Below, one piece after another: positions 1-7,055 of a stretch of 52,945 nt of DNA (position 1 is its first letter; every line of letters begins with the position of its first letter). The notes beneath the pieces were generated by a model. It did no database searches. It saw nothing but the letters and a program-made list of their open reading frames with translations, and was not told where the DNA came from. Origin of the DNA: JBKEDS01 sp047975545 (lineage in GTDB: Bacteria; Bacteroidota; Bacteroidia; Flavobacteriales; Flavobacteriaceae); contig JBKEDS010000037.1 in assembly GCA_047975545.1 (NCBI GenBank), forward strand, positions 1-52,945. Reading direction: 5' to 3'. The position numbers and the translations under genes were made by a program.

Positions 1-183
1 GCCAGGCGGAACAGGTCGACCATCGACTATATCGTAAAGGTGGGCGGCATAAGCCGCGACAGGCTAACGGGCCGCGGCTACGGCGAGACCACGCCGGTAA
101 ACCATTGCGCGGACGGTGTTTGGTGCAGCGAGCCCGACCACCAGCTGAACAGGCGAAGCGAGTTTATCGTGGTGGGCAAGTAA
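1..183 (+). CDS. OmpA-family protein, C-terminal fragment
   Basis: Open from the first base to TAA at 181-183, giving the last 60 residues of a larger protein. The pattern of a Tyr-Ile-Val helix, GGISRDRLTGRGYGE, then HQLNRRSEF and VVGK is the end of an OmpA/MotB peptidoglycan-binding domain. The NRRSEF motif carries the conserved Arg residues that contact peptidoglycan. By family knowledge the protein anchors the outer membrane to the cell wall; in Bacteroidota such genes often belong to surface or gliding machineries, but nothing upstream is visible to test that. Base composition is odd: by hand count about 63% G+C over 180 bases, against about 30% in the 60 bases from 241. It uses AGG and CGC arginine codons. 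The domain call is firm; the full architecture is unknown. Confidence 0.85.
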   Translation, partial: ARRNRSTIDYIVKVGGISRDRLTGRGYGETTPVNHCADGVWCSEPDHQLNRRSEFIVVGK

Positions 184-216
184 GCAACCCAAAGAAAGAA
201 ATTTTAGGAATACAAC

Positions 217-245
217 AAAGGCCGTCCAAATAAGGACGGCCTTTT
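217..245 (+). terminator. Rho-independent terminator of the OmpA-like gene
   Basis: A perfect 8-bp G+C-rich stem, GGCCGTCC (220-227) with GGACGGCC (234-241), has a 6-base loop and a following T run. It starts 36 bases after the stop codon. The flanking ACAACAAA and TTTGTTGT extend the stem with one bulge, so it could also work on the other strand. Confidence 0.85.
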
Positions 246-544
246 GTTGTTATGTGATGGATGAAACAAAATAGAATGCTTTAATGGCTATTTCTGTCTT
301 AAAATTGCCCGCTAAAAAATTATACTTCAAAATAAAACTTAACCATAGCTATACTTCGGCTACGCTCAGCTTTAGACTACACAAACTTTTTGTACAATAC
401 CCATAAAATTAATGTGACCCATTTTTTTTTGTAAAAAGTCTAAATCACTTTGTTATGTTGGAGTGTAGCCGAAGTATAGCTATGGCGATGTTTTTAATGT
501 GCATAAACATAAAATAGGTTCATTGCGTGATAGTGTTTAGCCTA
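246..544. repeat. Gene-free spacer with a long inverted repeat
   Basis: No ORF or RNA gene is recognisable in this stretch of about 300 bases. It holds a perfect 21-bp inverted repeat, 343-363 against 465-485, both arms containing ATAGCTATACTTCGGCTAC in opposite orientation and separated by 101 bases. The left arm continues into GCTCAGC, a short motif that recurs at 23571-23591 and 30449-30472. It may be a fold-back intergenic element or a small non-autonomous mobile relic. Confidence 0.6.
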
Positions 545-584
545 AAAAAAGAGGCTGTTTTGAAAAATCAAAACAGCCTCTTAT
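545..584 (-). terminator. Bidirectional terminator downstream of the aminotransferase gene
   Basis: A perfect 13-bp stem, GAGGCTGTTTTGA (551-563) with its complement (568-580), closes a 4-base A loop. An A run (544-550) precedes the stem, which reads as a U run on the minus strand. It lies 30 bases past the stop codon of the minus-strand gene ending at 610. Confidence 0.85.
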
Positions 585-609
585 ATATGTTAATAAAGTG
601 GAATTAAAA

Positions 610-1794
610 TTAACCCACCGCTTCTTTTATACGTTTCAGGGCTTCAATAATTTGCTCCTGCGATGCTGCATACGAAATGCGAATACAGTCGGGATTACCA
701 AAGGCACCACCGTCTACGGTTGCTACCAAGGCTTCTTCTAATAGGAACATGGAAAAATCGGCTGCATTGTTTATTTTGGTTCCCTTTAGTGTTTTTCCAA
801 AGAAATAGGACACGTTGGGGAATACATAAAAGGCGCCTTCGGGCACGTTGGTTTTAAAGCCTTCGATATTGTTTAGCAAATCGAGGATTAAATCGCGACG
901 CACCTTAAACTCGTCAATCATATACCGAACACGGTCGGGCGATTCGTTAAGCGCCGTAATGGTGGCACGCTGCGCAATGCTGTTGGCGCCGCTGGTTATT
1001 TGGCCTTGTAACTTGTTACAGGCACGGGCAATTTTTTCGGGGGCACCAATGTAGCCAATACGCCATCCGGTCATGGCAAAGGCTTTGGATACGCCGTTAA
1101 CGGTAACGGTACGGTTGTACATATCGGGAAATTGCGCCATGCTGGCGTGTTCGCCTACATAGTTTATATGCTCGTAAATTTCATCGGAAACCACGTATAT
1201 ATTTGGGTATTTCACCAAAACATCGGCTAAAGCCCTTAATTCTTCTTTACTGTAAATTGAGCCGCTGGGGTTGCATGGCGAACTAAACCAAATCATTTTT
1301 GTTTTTGGAGTAATAGCGGCTTCCAATTGTGCTGCGGTCATTTTAAAGTTGGTGTCGATGGTGGTTTGCACTTCTACCGGAACGCCATCGAAAAGTTTAA
1401 CAATATCGGCATAGCTAACCCAATACGGGCATGGTACGATAACCTCGTCGCCTTTGTTGGTTAAAACGGCGGCAACATTGGCCAGCGATTGTTTTGCTCC
1501 CGTAGACACCACGATTTGCGCCGGTGTATACGTTAGGTTGTTGTCGCGCTTAAATTTTTTAATAATGGCTTCTTTTAAATCGGCATAACCATCTACGGGC
1601 GAGTACGAGCTGTAATTGTCGTTTATGGCCTGTATGGCGGCTTCCTTAATGTAATCGGGCGTGTTAAAATCGGGTTCGCCCAAGCTAAGGCCAATAATGT
1701 CCTTGCCTTCGTTACGCAGTTCCCTTGCCTTTGCGGCCATGGCCAAAGTTGCCGAGGTGGCCATGTTTAAAATTCTATCGGATAGTAATTGCAT
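610..1794 (-). CDS. Aspartate aminotransferase-type PLP enzyme (class I aminotransferase)
   Basis: 394 residues, full length for class I/II aminotransferases of the AspB/AspC subgroup, which move an amino group between aspartate (or related amino acids) and 2-oxoglutarate in the cytoplasm. The N-terminal GLSLGEPDFNTPDYI segment is the family's substrate-lid region. The PLP lysine is K237 in VNGVSKAFAMTGWRIGY, with the phosphate-binding Arg (R245) eight residues on. SSPCNPSG (about 171-178) and VVSDEIYEHI (about 201-210) supply the cofactor-contacting Asn, Asp and Tyr. The start lies 19 bases after the desaturase stop on the same strand, so the two are probably co-transcribed. Exact substrate range cannot be read from the sequence; the family also includes prephenate and methionine-cycle aminotransferases. 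Confidence 0.9.
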   Translation of the reverse strand: MQLLSDRILNMATSATLAMAAKARELRNEGKDIIGLSLGEPDFNTPDYIKEAAIQAINDNYSSYSPVDGYADLKEAIIKKFKRDNNLTYTPAQIVVSTGAKQSLANVAAVLTNKGDEVIVPCPYWVSYADIVKLFDGVPVEVQTTIDTNFKMTAAQLEAAITPKTKMIWFSSPCNPSGSIYSKEELRALADVLVKYPNIYVVSDEIYEHINYVGEHASMAQFPDMYNRTVTVNGVSKAFAMTGWRIGYIGAPEKIARACNKLQGQITSGANSIAQRATITALNESPDRVRYMIDEFKVRRDLILDLLNNIEGFKTNVPEGAFYVFPNVSYFFGKTLKGTKINNAADFSMFLLEEALVATVDGGAFGNPDCIRISYAASQEQIIEALKRIKEAVG

Positions 1795-1813
1795 TGGTTA
1801 TATAAAAATAATG

Positions 1814-2914
1814 TTAGACTTGCAAAGCGGGTTTCATACCCATTTCCCTTAAATGTTTAAAGTGGGCAAAAATAGCTTTTCGTGTTGTTTTATATTCGTT
1901 ATAAGGTAAATTAAATTCTTTGGCTGTTTCTTTTACTATTTTTCCTATTTTATCGTAATGGATATGGCTAATGTTAGGAAAAATATGGTGTTCTATTTGG
2001 TGGTTCAATCCTCCGGTATACCAATTTATAAGGCGGCTTTTAGCGCCAAAGTTAACGGTTGTTTTTAGTTGGTGTATGGCCCAGGTGTTTTCCATGGTGC
2101 CACTGGGGTCGGGCAATGGCATTTCGGTTTCTTCCATAACGTGCGCCAACTGGAATACCACGCTTAAAATAAGGCCTGCGGTGTAGTGCATAACAAAAAA
2201 ACCAATGAGCACTTTCCACCAAGCAATATCCAAAATTAGCATGGGCAATACAATCCAAATCGATACATAAATAAGTTTTGAAATAACCAATTTACTCCAG
2301 TTCCAAACCGGATTTGGAAATTTTCCATAAGCCAGTTTACGTTTCATATAACGGCTCATTTGTATCCAATCGGTTGTAATGGCCCAATTTATGGTTAACA
2401 AACCATATAATAAAATGGAGTAGTAATGTTGAAATTTATGGTACCATTTCCATTCGGCGTGCTCGGTAAAGCGCAAAATACGCCCAGCATCCAAATCTTC
2501 GTCCATACCATGGATATTAGTATACGTGTGGTGCAATACATTGTGCTGCACTTGCCAGTTATATACATTGCCAGCCAAAATATATATACTGCTGCCCATT
2601 AGGCGGTTAATCCAATCTTTATTGGAGTAGGCACCATGGTTGCCGTCGTGCATAACGTTCATGCCCACGCCGGCCATACCCACGCCCATGACAACGGTTA
2701 ATAAAAGTTGCGCCCAGCCCGGGATATTTAAGGTTAACAATAAAAAATAAGGCGTTAAAAAAATAGAGAACATAACAATGGTTTTTACCCATAGTTTCCA
2801 GTTTCCGGTGCGGTTTACGTTATTGTCCTTAAAGTATTGGTTAACCCGTTTATTAAGTGTTCTAAAAAATTTTGCGGTATCTATTCTTGAAAAGGAGAGT
2901 GTTTGTTTTGTCAT
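1814..2914 (-). CDS. Membrane fatty acid desaturase (front-end / linoleoyl-CoA desaturase-like)
   Basis: 366-residue integral membrane protein of the fatty acid desaturase family. The three histidine clusters that bind the di-iron centre are present: HDGNH (89-93), HNVLHH (124-129) and HQIEHH (305-310). The Gln-type third box with HH is typical of acyl-CoA and front-end (delta-5/6-like) desaturases. Hydrophobic segments lie at about 43-62, 68-88, 165-182 and 212-255. There is no N-terminal cytochrome b5 domain, so electrons must come from a separate donor. It introduces a double bond into membrane acyl chains, probably for fluidity control. A candidate promoter box lies about 55 bases upstream, divergent from rsmG. 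Regiospecificity is not deducible. Confidence 0.88.
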   Translation of the reverse strand: MTKQTLSFSRIDTAKFFRTLNKRVNQYFKDNNVNRTGNWKLWVKTIVMFSIFLTPYFLLLTLNIPGWAQLLLTVVMGVGMAGVGMNVMHDGNHGAYSNKDWINRLMGSSIYILAGNVYNWQVQHNVLHHTYTNIHGMDEDLDAGRILRFTEHAEWKWYHKFQHYYSILLYGLLTINWAITTDWIQMSRYMKRKLAYGKFPNPVWNWSKLVISKLIYVSIWIVLPMLILDIAWWKVLIGFFVMHYTAGLILSVVFQLAHVMEETEMPLPDPSGTMENTWAIHQLKTTVNFGAKSRLINWYTGGLNHQIEHHIFPNISHIHYDKIGKIVKETAKEFNLPYNEYKTTRKAIFAHFKHLREMGMKPALQV

Positions 2915-2969
2915 TATTAATTCTATTATGGCATAAATTTATAAAAAAAGAGGCCATACCATACGGTTG

Positions 2970-2977
2970 CAAAGATA
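2970..2977 (-). promoter_or_regulatory. Candidate -7 promoter box for the desaturase gene
   Basis: On the minus strand this reads TATCTTTG, a full match to the Bacteroidota -7 consensus TAnnTTTG, 56 bases before the ATG. No clear TTTG -33 element is seen at the expected distance, so the call rests on the -7 box and its position in a divergent spacer. Confidence 0.45.
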
Positions 2978-3034
2978 GGTATAAACCAACTTAACTTATA
3001 ACGTTTTTTTGTAAAAAAGTGTACGTGAAAATTA

Positions 3035-3042
3035 TATTTTTG
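3035..3042 (+). promoter_or_regulatory. Candidate -7 promoter box for rsmG
   Basis: TATTTTTG matches TAnnTTTG and lies 18 bases before the rsmG ATG. The surrounding AAAATTATATTTTTG is repeated almost exactly in front of the TPR gene at 28930. A TTTG at 3008-3011 is a possible -33 element, but its 23-base spacing is longer than the usual 19-21. Confidence 0.5.
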
Positions 3043-3059
3043 TTGAAAATTTAACAGCA

Positions 3060-3689
3060 ATGGAACTCGTTCAAAAATATTTCCCTCAACTCACTACCGA
3101 CCAAATTGAAAAATTTAAGGCTTTAGAAGATTTATACCAAGATTGGAACTTAAAGATAAACGTGGTATCCCGAAAGGATATAGACGAGCTTTACTTGCGC
3201 CACGTACTACATTCGTTGGGCATTGCCAAGGTTATAAGTTTTAAGCCGGGCAGCAAAATTATGGACGTGGGTACCGGTGGCGGGTTTCCGGGTATTCCGT
3301 TGGCTATTTTGTTTCCGGATTGTTCGTTCCACTTGGTTGATAGTATAGCCAAAAAATTGAAGGTAGTTGATGAAGTTGTGGAAGGGTTAGGACTAACCAA
3401 TGTAAAAATAACCCATACACGGGTTGAGGCCGTTAACGATACCTACGATTTTATAGTAAGCCGTGCCGTTGCCGCTATGCCTACGTTTGTACATTGGGTA
3501 AAGGGCAAAATAGCAAAAACCCAAAACAACGATTTAAAAAACGGTATTTTGTACTTAAAGGGCGGCGATTTAACCGAAGAACTTCAAGACTACAAAACGG
3601 CGCAAATCTATAATTTATCCGATTACTACGACGAAGCGTTTTTTGAAACCAAAAAAGTGGTGCATTTACAGCAAAAGTATAAGGGGTAA
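3060..3689 (+). CDS. rsmG: 16S rRNA (guanine-527 N7) methyltransferase RsmG
   Basis: 209 residues, the usual length for RsmG/GidB. It transfers a methyl group from S-adenosylmethionine to N7 of G527 in the 530 loop of 16S rRNA; loss gives low-level streptomycin resistance in other bacteria. The N-terminal helical part includes WNLKINVVSRKDIDELYLRHVLHSL (about 29-53), diagnostic of the family. The SAM-binding motif is IMDVGTGGGFPGIPLA (67-82), followed by VDSIAKKLKVV and the SRAVA segment. Its stop lies 4 bases from the stop of a convergent TPR gene with no hairpin between them. Confidence 0.95.
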   Translation: MELVQKYFPQLTTDQIEKFKALEDLYQDWNLKINVVSRKDIDELYLRHVLHSLGIAKVISFKPGSKIMDVGTGGGFPGIPLAILFPDCSFHLVDSIAKKLKVVDEVVEGLGLTNVKITHTRVEAVNDTYDFIVSRAVAAMPTFVHWVKGKIAKTQNNDLKNGILYLKGGDLTEELQDYKTAQIYNLSDYYDEAFFETKKVVHLQQKYKG

Positions 3690-3693
3690 AAGG

Positions 3694-4653
3694 TTACAGC
3701 TTGGCAAGGCTGTTGTACATATTAGCGAAAAAATAATATTGGTTTACAAACCAATACGAATTTTCGAAAGCATTTACACTGTTAATAGGTTCGTTGGGCG
3801 ACACTACTTGGGCGGCTTTGGCGTAATATAATTTTGCGTTTTCAAAATCGTTGGCCTTATAATAGGTCATGGCAAGACCGAGCATAGCATCGAAATCGAA
3901 GGCATCGTATTCTATGGCCTTTTTAAAATCGAAAACGGCATTGGGGTATTTGCCCAACAATAATCCCGTTGCACCCCTGTAAAAATAGGCAAAACTGTTG
4001 GTTTTGTCTATTCGCAACACGGTTTTAAAATCGGAATCGGCATTTTTGTAATAATTAATATTTAGGTAGTACACGCCCCGATTAAGGTAGGTTTCGGTAC
4101 TTGGCTCTACCAAAATGGCCATGGAATAGTTGCTTATGGCACTTTTGTAATTGTTGGCCTGGGCAAAAATTAAAGCCCGTAAATTATAGCCCCTTGCTTG
4201 TTCGGATACCAAATCGATAAAGGTGTTAATGCTTTTTAGGGCGCTTTGGTAATCTTCCAAATCGTATTGGGTGTGCGCCAAACTGTAAAGGGCATCAACA
4301 AAATAGGGGTCCAACTTATAGGCGTTTAAAAAATCGTCCTTGGCGCTTTCAAAATCCCCTAGACTGTATCTTGAATTTCCCCTATTAAAATAGCTGTCGG
4401 CATCGGGTTTGGACAAAATAACTTTTGAGTAATCTACAATGGCACCGTGGAAATCATCCAAATCGTTTTTGGCCAATCCCCTTAAAAAATAAGCATCCAA
4501 ATTTTTGGGCTCTAAGGCCAATACTTGGTCGTAAAGTTTAATTTGTTGGTTTAAATCGGTCGTGTTTTTGGCCTCCCGCATTAATTTGCCCACTTGGGAA
4601 AATGCCGTTAGGTTAATGGCGAAGAGGATTATTATTAAGAAGATTTTTTTCAT
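3694..4653 (-). CDS. Secreted or periplasmic TPR-repeat protein
   Basis: 319 residues starting at the ATG at 4653; a TTG one codon upstream is less likely. The N-terminus MKKIFLIIILFAINLTAFSQ is a Sec signal peptide ending in the S-Q junction common in Flavobacteriia. The rest is a run of 34-residue tetratricopeptide repeats from about 35 to 280, for example DAYFLRGLAKNDLDDFHGA and DSYFNRGNSRYSLGDFESA, which form a helical protein-binding scaffold. The last 30 residues (NAFENSYWFVNQYYFFANMYNSLAKL) are aromatic-rich and outside the repeats. Partner and function are not recognisable. It is convergent with rsmG. Confidence 0.8.
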   Translation of the reverse strand: MKKIFLIIILFAINLTAFSQVGKLMREAKNTTDLNQQIKLYDQVLALEPKNLDAYFLRGLAKNDLDDFHGAIVDYSKVILSKPDADSYFNRGNSRYSLGDFESAKDDFLNAYKLDPYFVDALYSLAHTQYDLEDYQSALKSINTFIDLVSEQARGYNLRALIFAQANNYKSAISNYSMAILVEPSTETYLNRGVYYLNINYYKNADSDFKTVLRIDKTNSFAYFYRGATGLLLGKYPNAVFDFKKAIEYDAFDFDAMLGLAMTYYKANDFENAKLYYAKAAQVVSPNEPINSVNAFENSYWFVNQYYFFANMYNSLAKL

Positions 4654-4731
4654 CAATTTATTTTTATTGTAATTTATGTAGCCCTATTCTTTTATCAAAA
4701 AACATGCCTTTATAAACAGGGTTAAAGATAA

Positions 4732-5244
4732 TTATTTTTCCAATTTATTGAATAAATACCTATTGGGTATTCGTGAGGTATTTTCGGCACAATAAAAAAA
4801 TATACATCCCCATTTATTGTCTATGGTTTCCACTTTCAGGGTTTGGTCTTGGCTTAACGAAAACTGTATTTGTTTGTTTTCAAAAATCCCGAAAATAGGA
4901 ATAAAAGGGATTATGGTACGTTTGTGCCGGGATACAAAATAGTTGTTTTTCACCTTGCCTTTAATAATTTGTTTTGCAGCAAGGGAATCGTTGTAAATTA
5001 AACTAAGTTCAATATGCTTATGGTCTATTGTTTTTAGGCTTACAGTTTCGGTTGTAGCGGAACCTACATTGAAATTTCCGCCGAAAAAATAGTGCAATGC
5101 CCCGTATTTGGGTATGTTCCTACTGAAAACACCTTCAATTCCAGATGATGCCGATAGGGGTTGGATACCGGTAGACGAATTTTGTTTTAGTGAAACGCAG
5201 CTTGTTTGTAAAAGTACGAAGGTAATAAAGAATAAAAATTTCAT
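4732..5244 (-). CDS. Predicted lipoprotein of unknown function
   Basis: 170 residues from the ATG at 5244. The reading frame opens further upstream (5328), but the internal Met begins MKFLFFITFVLLQTSC, a lipoprotein signal with lipobox LQTSC, so this start is preferred. The mature part is rich in beta-type sequence (TIDHKHIELSLIYND, KNNYFVSRHKRTIIPFIPIFGIF), and a short WGCIFFYCAENTS segment near the end has two Cys. I recognise no family. It lies between the TPR gene and the YciI-like gene on the same strand. Confidence 0.65.
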   Translation of the reverse strand: MKFLFFITFVLLQTSCVSLKQNSSTGIQPLSASSGIEGVFSRNIPKYGALHYFFGGNFNVGSATTETVSLKTIDHKHIELSLIYNDSLAAKQIIKGKVKNNYFVSRHKRTIIPFIPIFGIFENKQIQFSLSQDQTLKVETIDNKWGCIFFYCAENTSRIPNRYLFNKLEK

Positions 5245-5347
5245 GGGCTTGGCACGTTTTATTCCACTAAAAACGTTTCGAAAAAACACGAAGCGCCCCC
5301 GGTAAACAAATTGCTTTGTGCCTGCCAATAATGTTTTGTGCGCTGTA

Positions 5348-5614
5348 TTACAACATATCGTCGTTCCATTCCTTAATGGTGTGTTTCGATACGATGCCGT
5401 TTAGTACAAACGGGTCGTTTTTTACAAATTCCTCGGCACTTGCCTTGTCGGTAAAAATGGCCATTGAGCCTTCCATGGGGTTGGCGTAAGGGCCAATGCC
5501 TATAATTTTACCTTGTTTTGTAAAATGGTTTACGTGGATTTCGTGCATGGGGTAAACGGACATGATTTTATCCATGTCCACGGTTGCGGTTTCGTAAAAT
5601 AGTACGGCTTTCAT
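5348..5614 (-). CDS. YciI-like (YCII-related) domain protein
   Basis: 88 residues from the ATG at 5614. The frame continues upstream into the 3' end of the next gene, but MKAVLFYETATVDMDKI is the natural N-terminus. The His of HEIHVNHFTKQGKIIGIGPYA and the PMEGSMAIF and SAEEFVKNDPFV segments match YCII domains, small alpha-beta barrel-like dimers with a conserved His/Asp pair. Some relatives are enzymes such as chloromuconolactone dehalogenase, but most have no known role. It follows the DUF3999 gene by 23 bases on the same strand. Confidence 0.75.
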   Translation of the reverse strand: MKAVLFYETATVDMDKIMSVYPMHEIHVNHFTKQGKIIGIGPYANPMEGSMAIFTDKASAEEFVKNDPFVLNGIVSKHTIKEWNDDML

Positions 5615-5637
5615 ATATGTTTTTTTGAATTTAAAAG

Positions 5638-6870
5638 TTATGCTTTTTTCATCATTTTGGCGGTAAACGTTCCCAATAGAACAATAACAACTACCATAAG
5701 CCCCCAAAGCCATAATTTGCTTTGGAACAGGGGCGTTACCGTTTCGGTTTTGGGTTTTTCAATGTTTTGTTCGTTGCCCAGTGGTAACAATGGTGCATCG
5801 GTGGGAATTTTATCGTGAAAATAATTTAAATCGTAATTTGGGGCATGTGCATTTTTATTGCCATAAACCAGGGCATAACTGGCTTCTTGGGTAATTCGGG
5901 TAATTAGTTCGTACCGAAATCCTTTTACGGTAGCGGTGTTAATGGTCAAGGGTGTGTTGTTTTGGTTGTGTACAAGGACTTTTAGTTTTTTTGTCACTAT
6001 GGGTGCAAACTCGAAAGCGGTTTGGTTTGCCGAGTTTAAAATACCGGAAGCTATGGTGTTGTAGCCGTATTTCCAGCCTTGTTCGGTTTTGGTGCTATCG
6101 GCAAGGTATTTAACGCTAACGGGGCGATAATAATCGAAAGTGCTTTCGCAGTTTAATTTAAGGTAGCTTACGGGAACAGACTGCAACAGCTCGATGTTTA
6201 TTTCGGTTTGTTTGTCTTCGGTATTTGTATTAATTGAAAATTGTTTGATGTTGTATGGGTTAAACAAACCTTCGACCGTTTCGTGCTTTAAAAGGCTTGC
6301 TCCAATAAATTCGGGGTTTTTGTCGGTGGCAATAAAAAGTCTGTAATAACGGTATTTGGCATTGTTGAAATTTAATTTGGTAAACTTAAATTGGGTCGAA
6401 GTGTTTTCTATGCTTATAATCCGGTAATTGTCCAACAGGGTAAACCAAGTGTTTTGGTTTTGGCTGCCTTCCAGGGTTATGTTCCAATCGAAATTAGTGG
6501 TGTTAAAATCGAGTTCTATTTGGTTTATGGCCTCGGTTGTTGGAATTTCAAACGTAATATAATAGCCCTTTTTGTCGTGCGATTGGTTTAGGGTTTTAAA
6601 CGTAACTTGTTTGTTTATTGTTTTTTCCGTGGAGGTTTTTAAAATATAGGGCGCTTCAATGGTATCGTTGTTTTTGGTTATACCGTAAATTCTAATATCG
6701 TCCAAAAAATTTTGCGTTTTTCCGAAAATAGCATCGGGAAGGGCTATTTTGTGCCAGCCTTCGGTTGTATTTACAATACTGCGTTTAAAATCGTAATCGG
6801 TCATTTGCGCAAATGAACAAGCACAACTTAGGATAGTTGCAATTATAAGGCTGTTGCTTTTTTGTTTCAT
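5638..6870 (-). CDS. DUF3999-family membrane-anchored protein
   Basis: 410 residues. MKQKSNSLIIATILSCACSFAQ is a signal peptide. The long exported part begins YDFKRSIVNTTEGWHKIALPD, typical of DUF3999, and is predicted beta-rich with discoidin-like strands (KYRYYRLFIATDKNPEF at about 170-187). A single membrane helix near the C-terminus (LWLWGLMVVVIVLLGTF, about 386-402) ends in KMMKKA, so the bulk should face the periplasm. It sits downstream of the DUF2339 membrane protein on the same strand, a pairing known from other Gram-negative bacteria and pointing to a joint envelope function that is still undefined. The family call comes from my recognition of the sequence and context, without a search. 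Confidence 0.7.
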   Translation of the reverse strand: MKQKSNSLIIATILSCACSFAQMTDYDFKRSIVNTTEGWHKIALPDAIFGKTQNFLDDIRIYGITKNNDTIEAPYILKTSTEKTINKQVTFKTLNQSHDKKGYYITFEIPTTEAINQIELDFNTTNFDWNITLEGSQNQNTWFTLLDNYRIISIENTSTQFKFTKLNFNNAKYRYYRLFIATDKNPEFIGASLLKHETVEGLFNPYNIKQFSINTNTEDKQTEINIELLQSVPVSYLKLNCESTFDYYRPVSVKYLADSTKTEQGWKYGYNTIASGILNSANQTAFEFAPIVTKKLKVLVHNQNNTPLTINTATVKGFRYELITRITQEASYALVYGNKNAHAPNYDLNYFHDKIPTDAPLLPLGNEQNIEKPKTETVTPLFQSKLWLWGLMVVVIVLLGTFTAKMMKKA

Positions 6871-7055
6871 GTTTGGTTTCTTTAAAACTTGTTATTCCAC
6901 AGAGTTTTACAAAGGTTGTTCGCAGAGATTCGCTGAGGATAAAAGTCGTGTTTGTTCAAAAATCGTTACTCGTTGTTTGTTATTCGTTACTCAATAAAAG
7001 GGATTGCTTCTTCGCCTTATCGCAATGGCGCAGTTCGTTAATAGCTACTTGTTTA

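Noticed and set aside
663..1054. Plus-strand ORFs opposite the aminotransferase gene
   Set aside because: They are shadows of a well-supported gene on the other strand and show no domain or start context.
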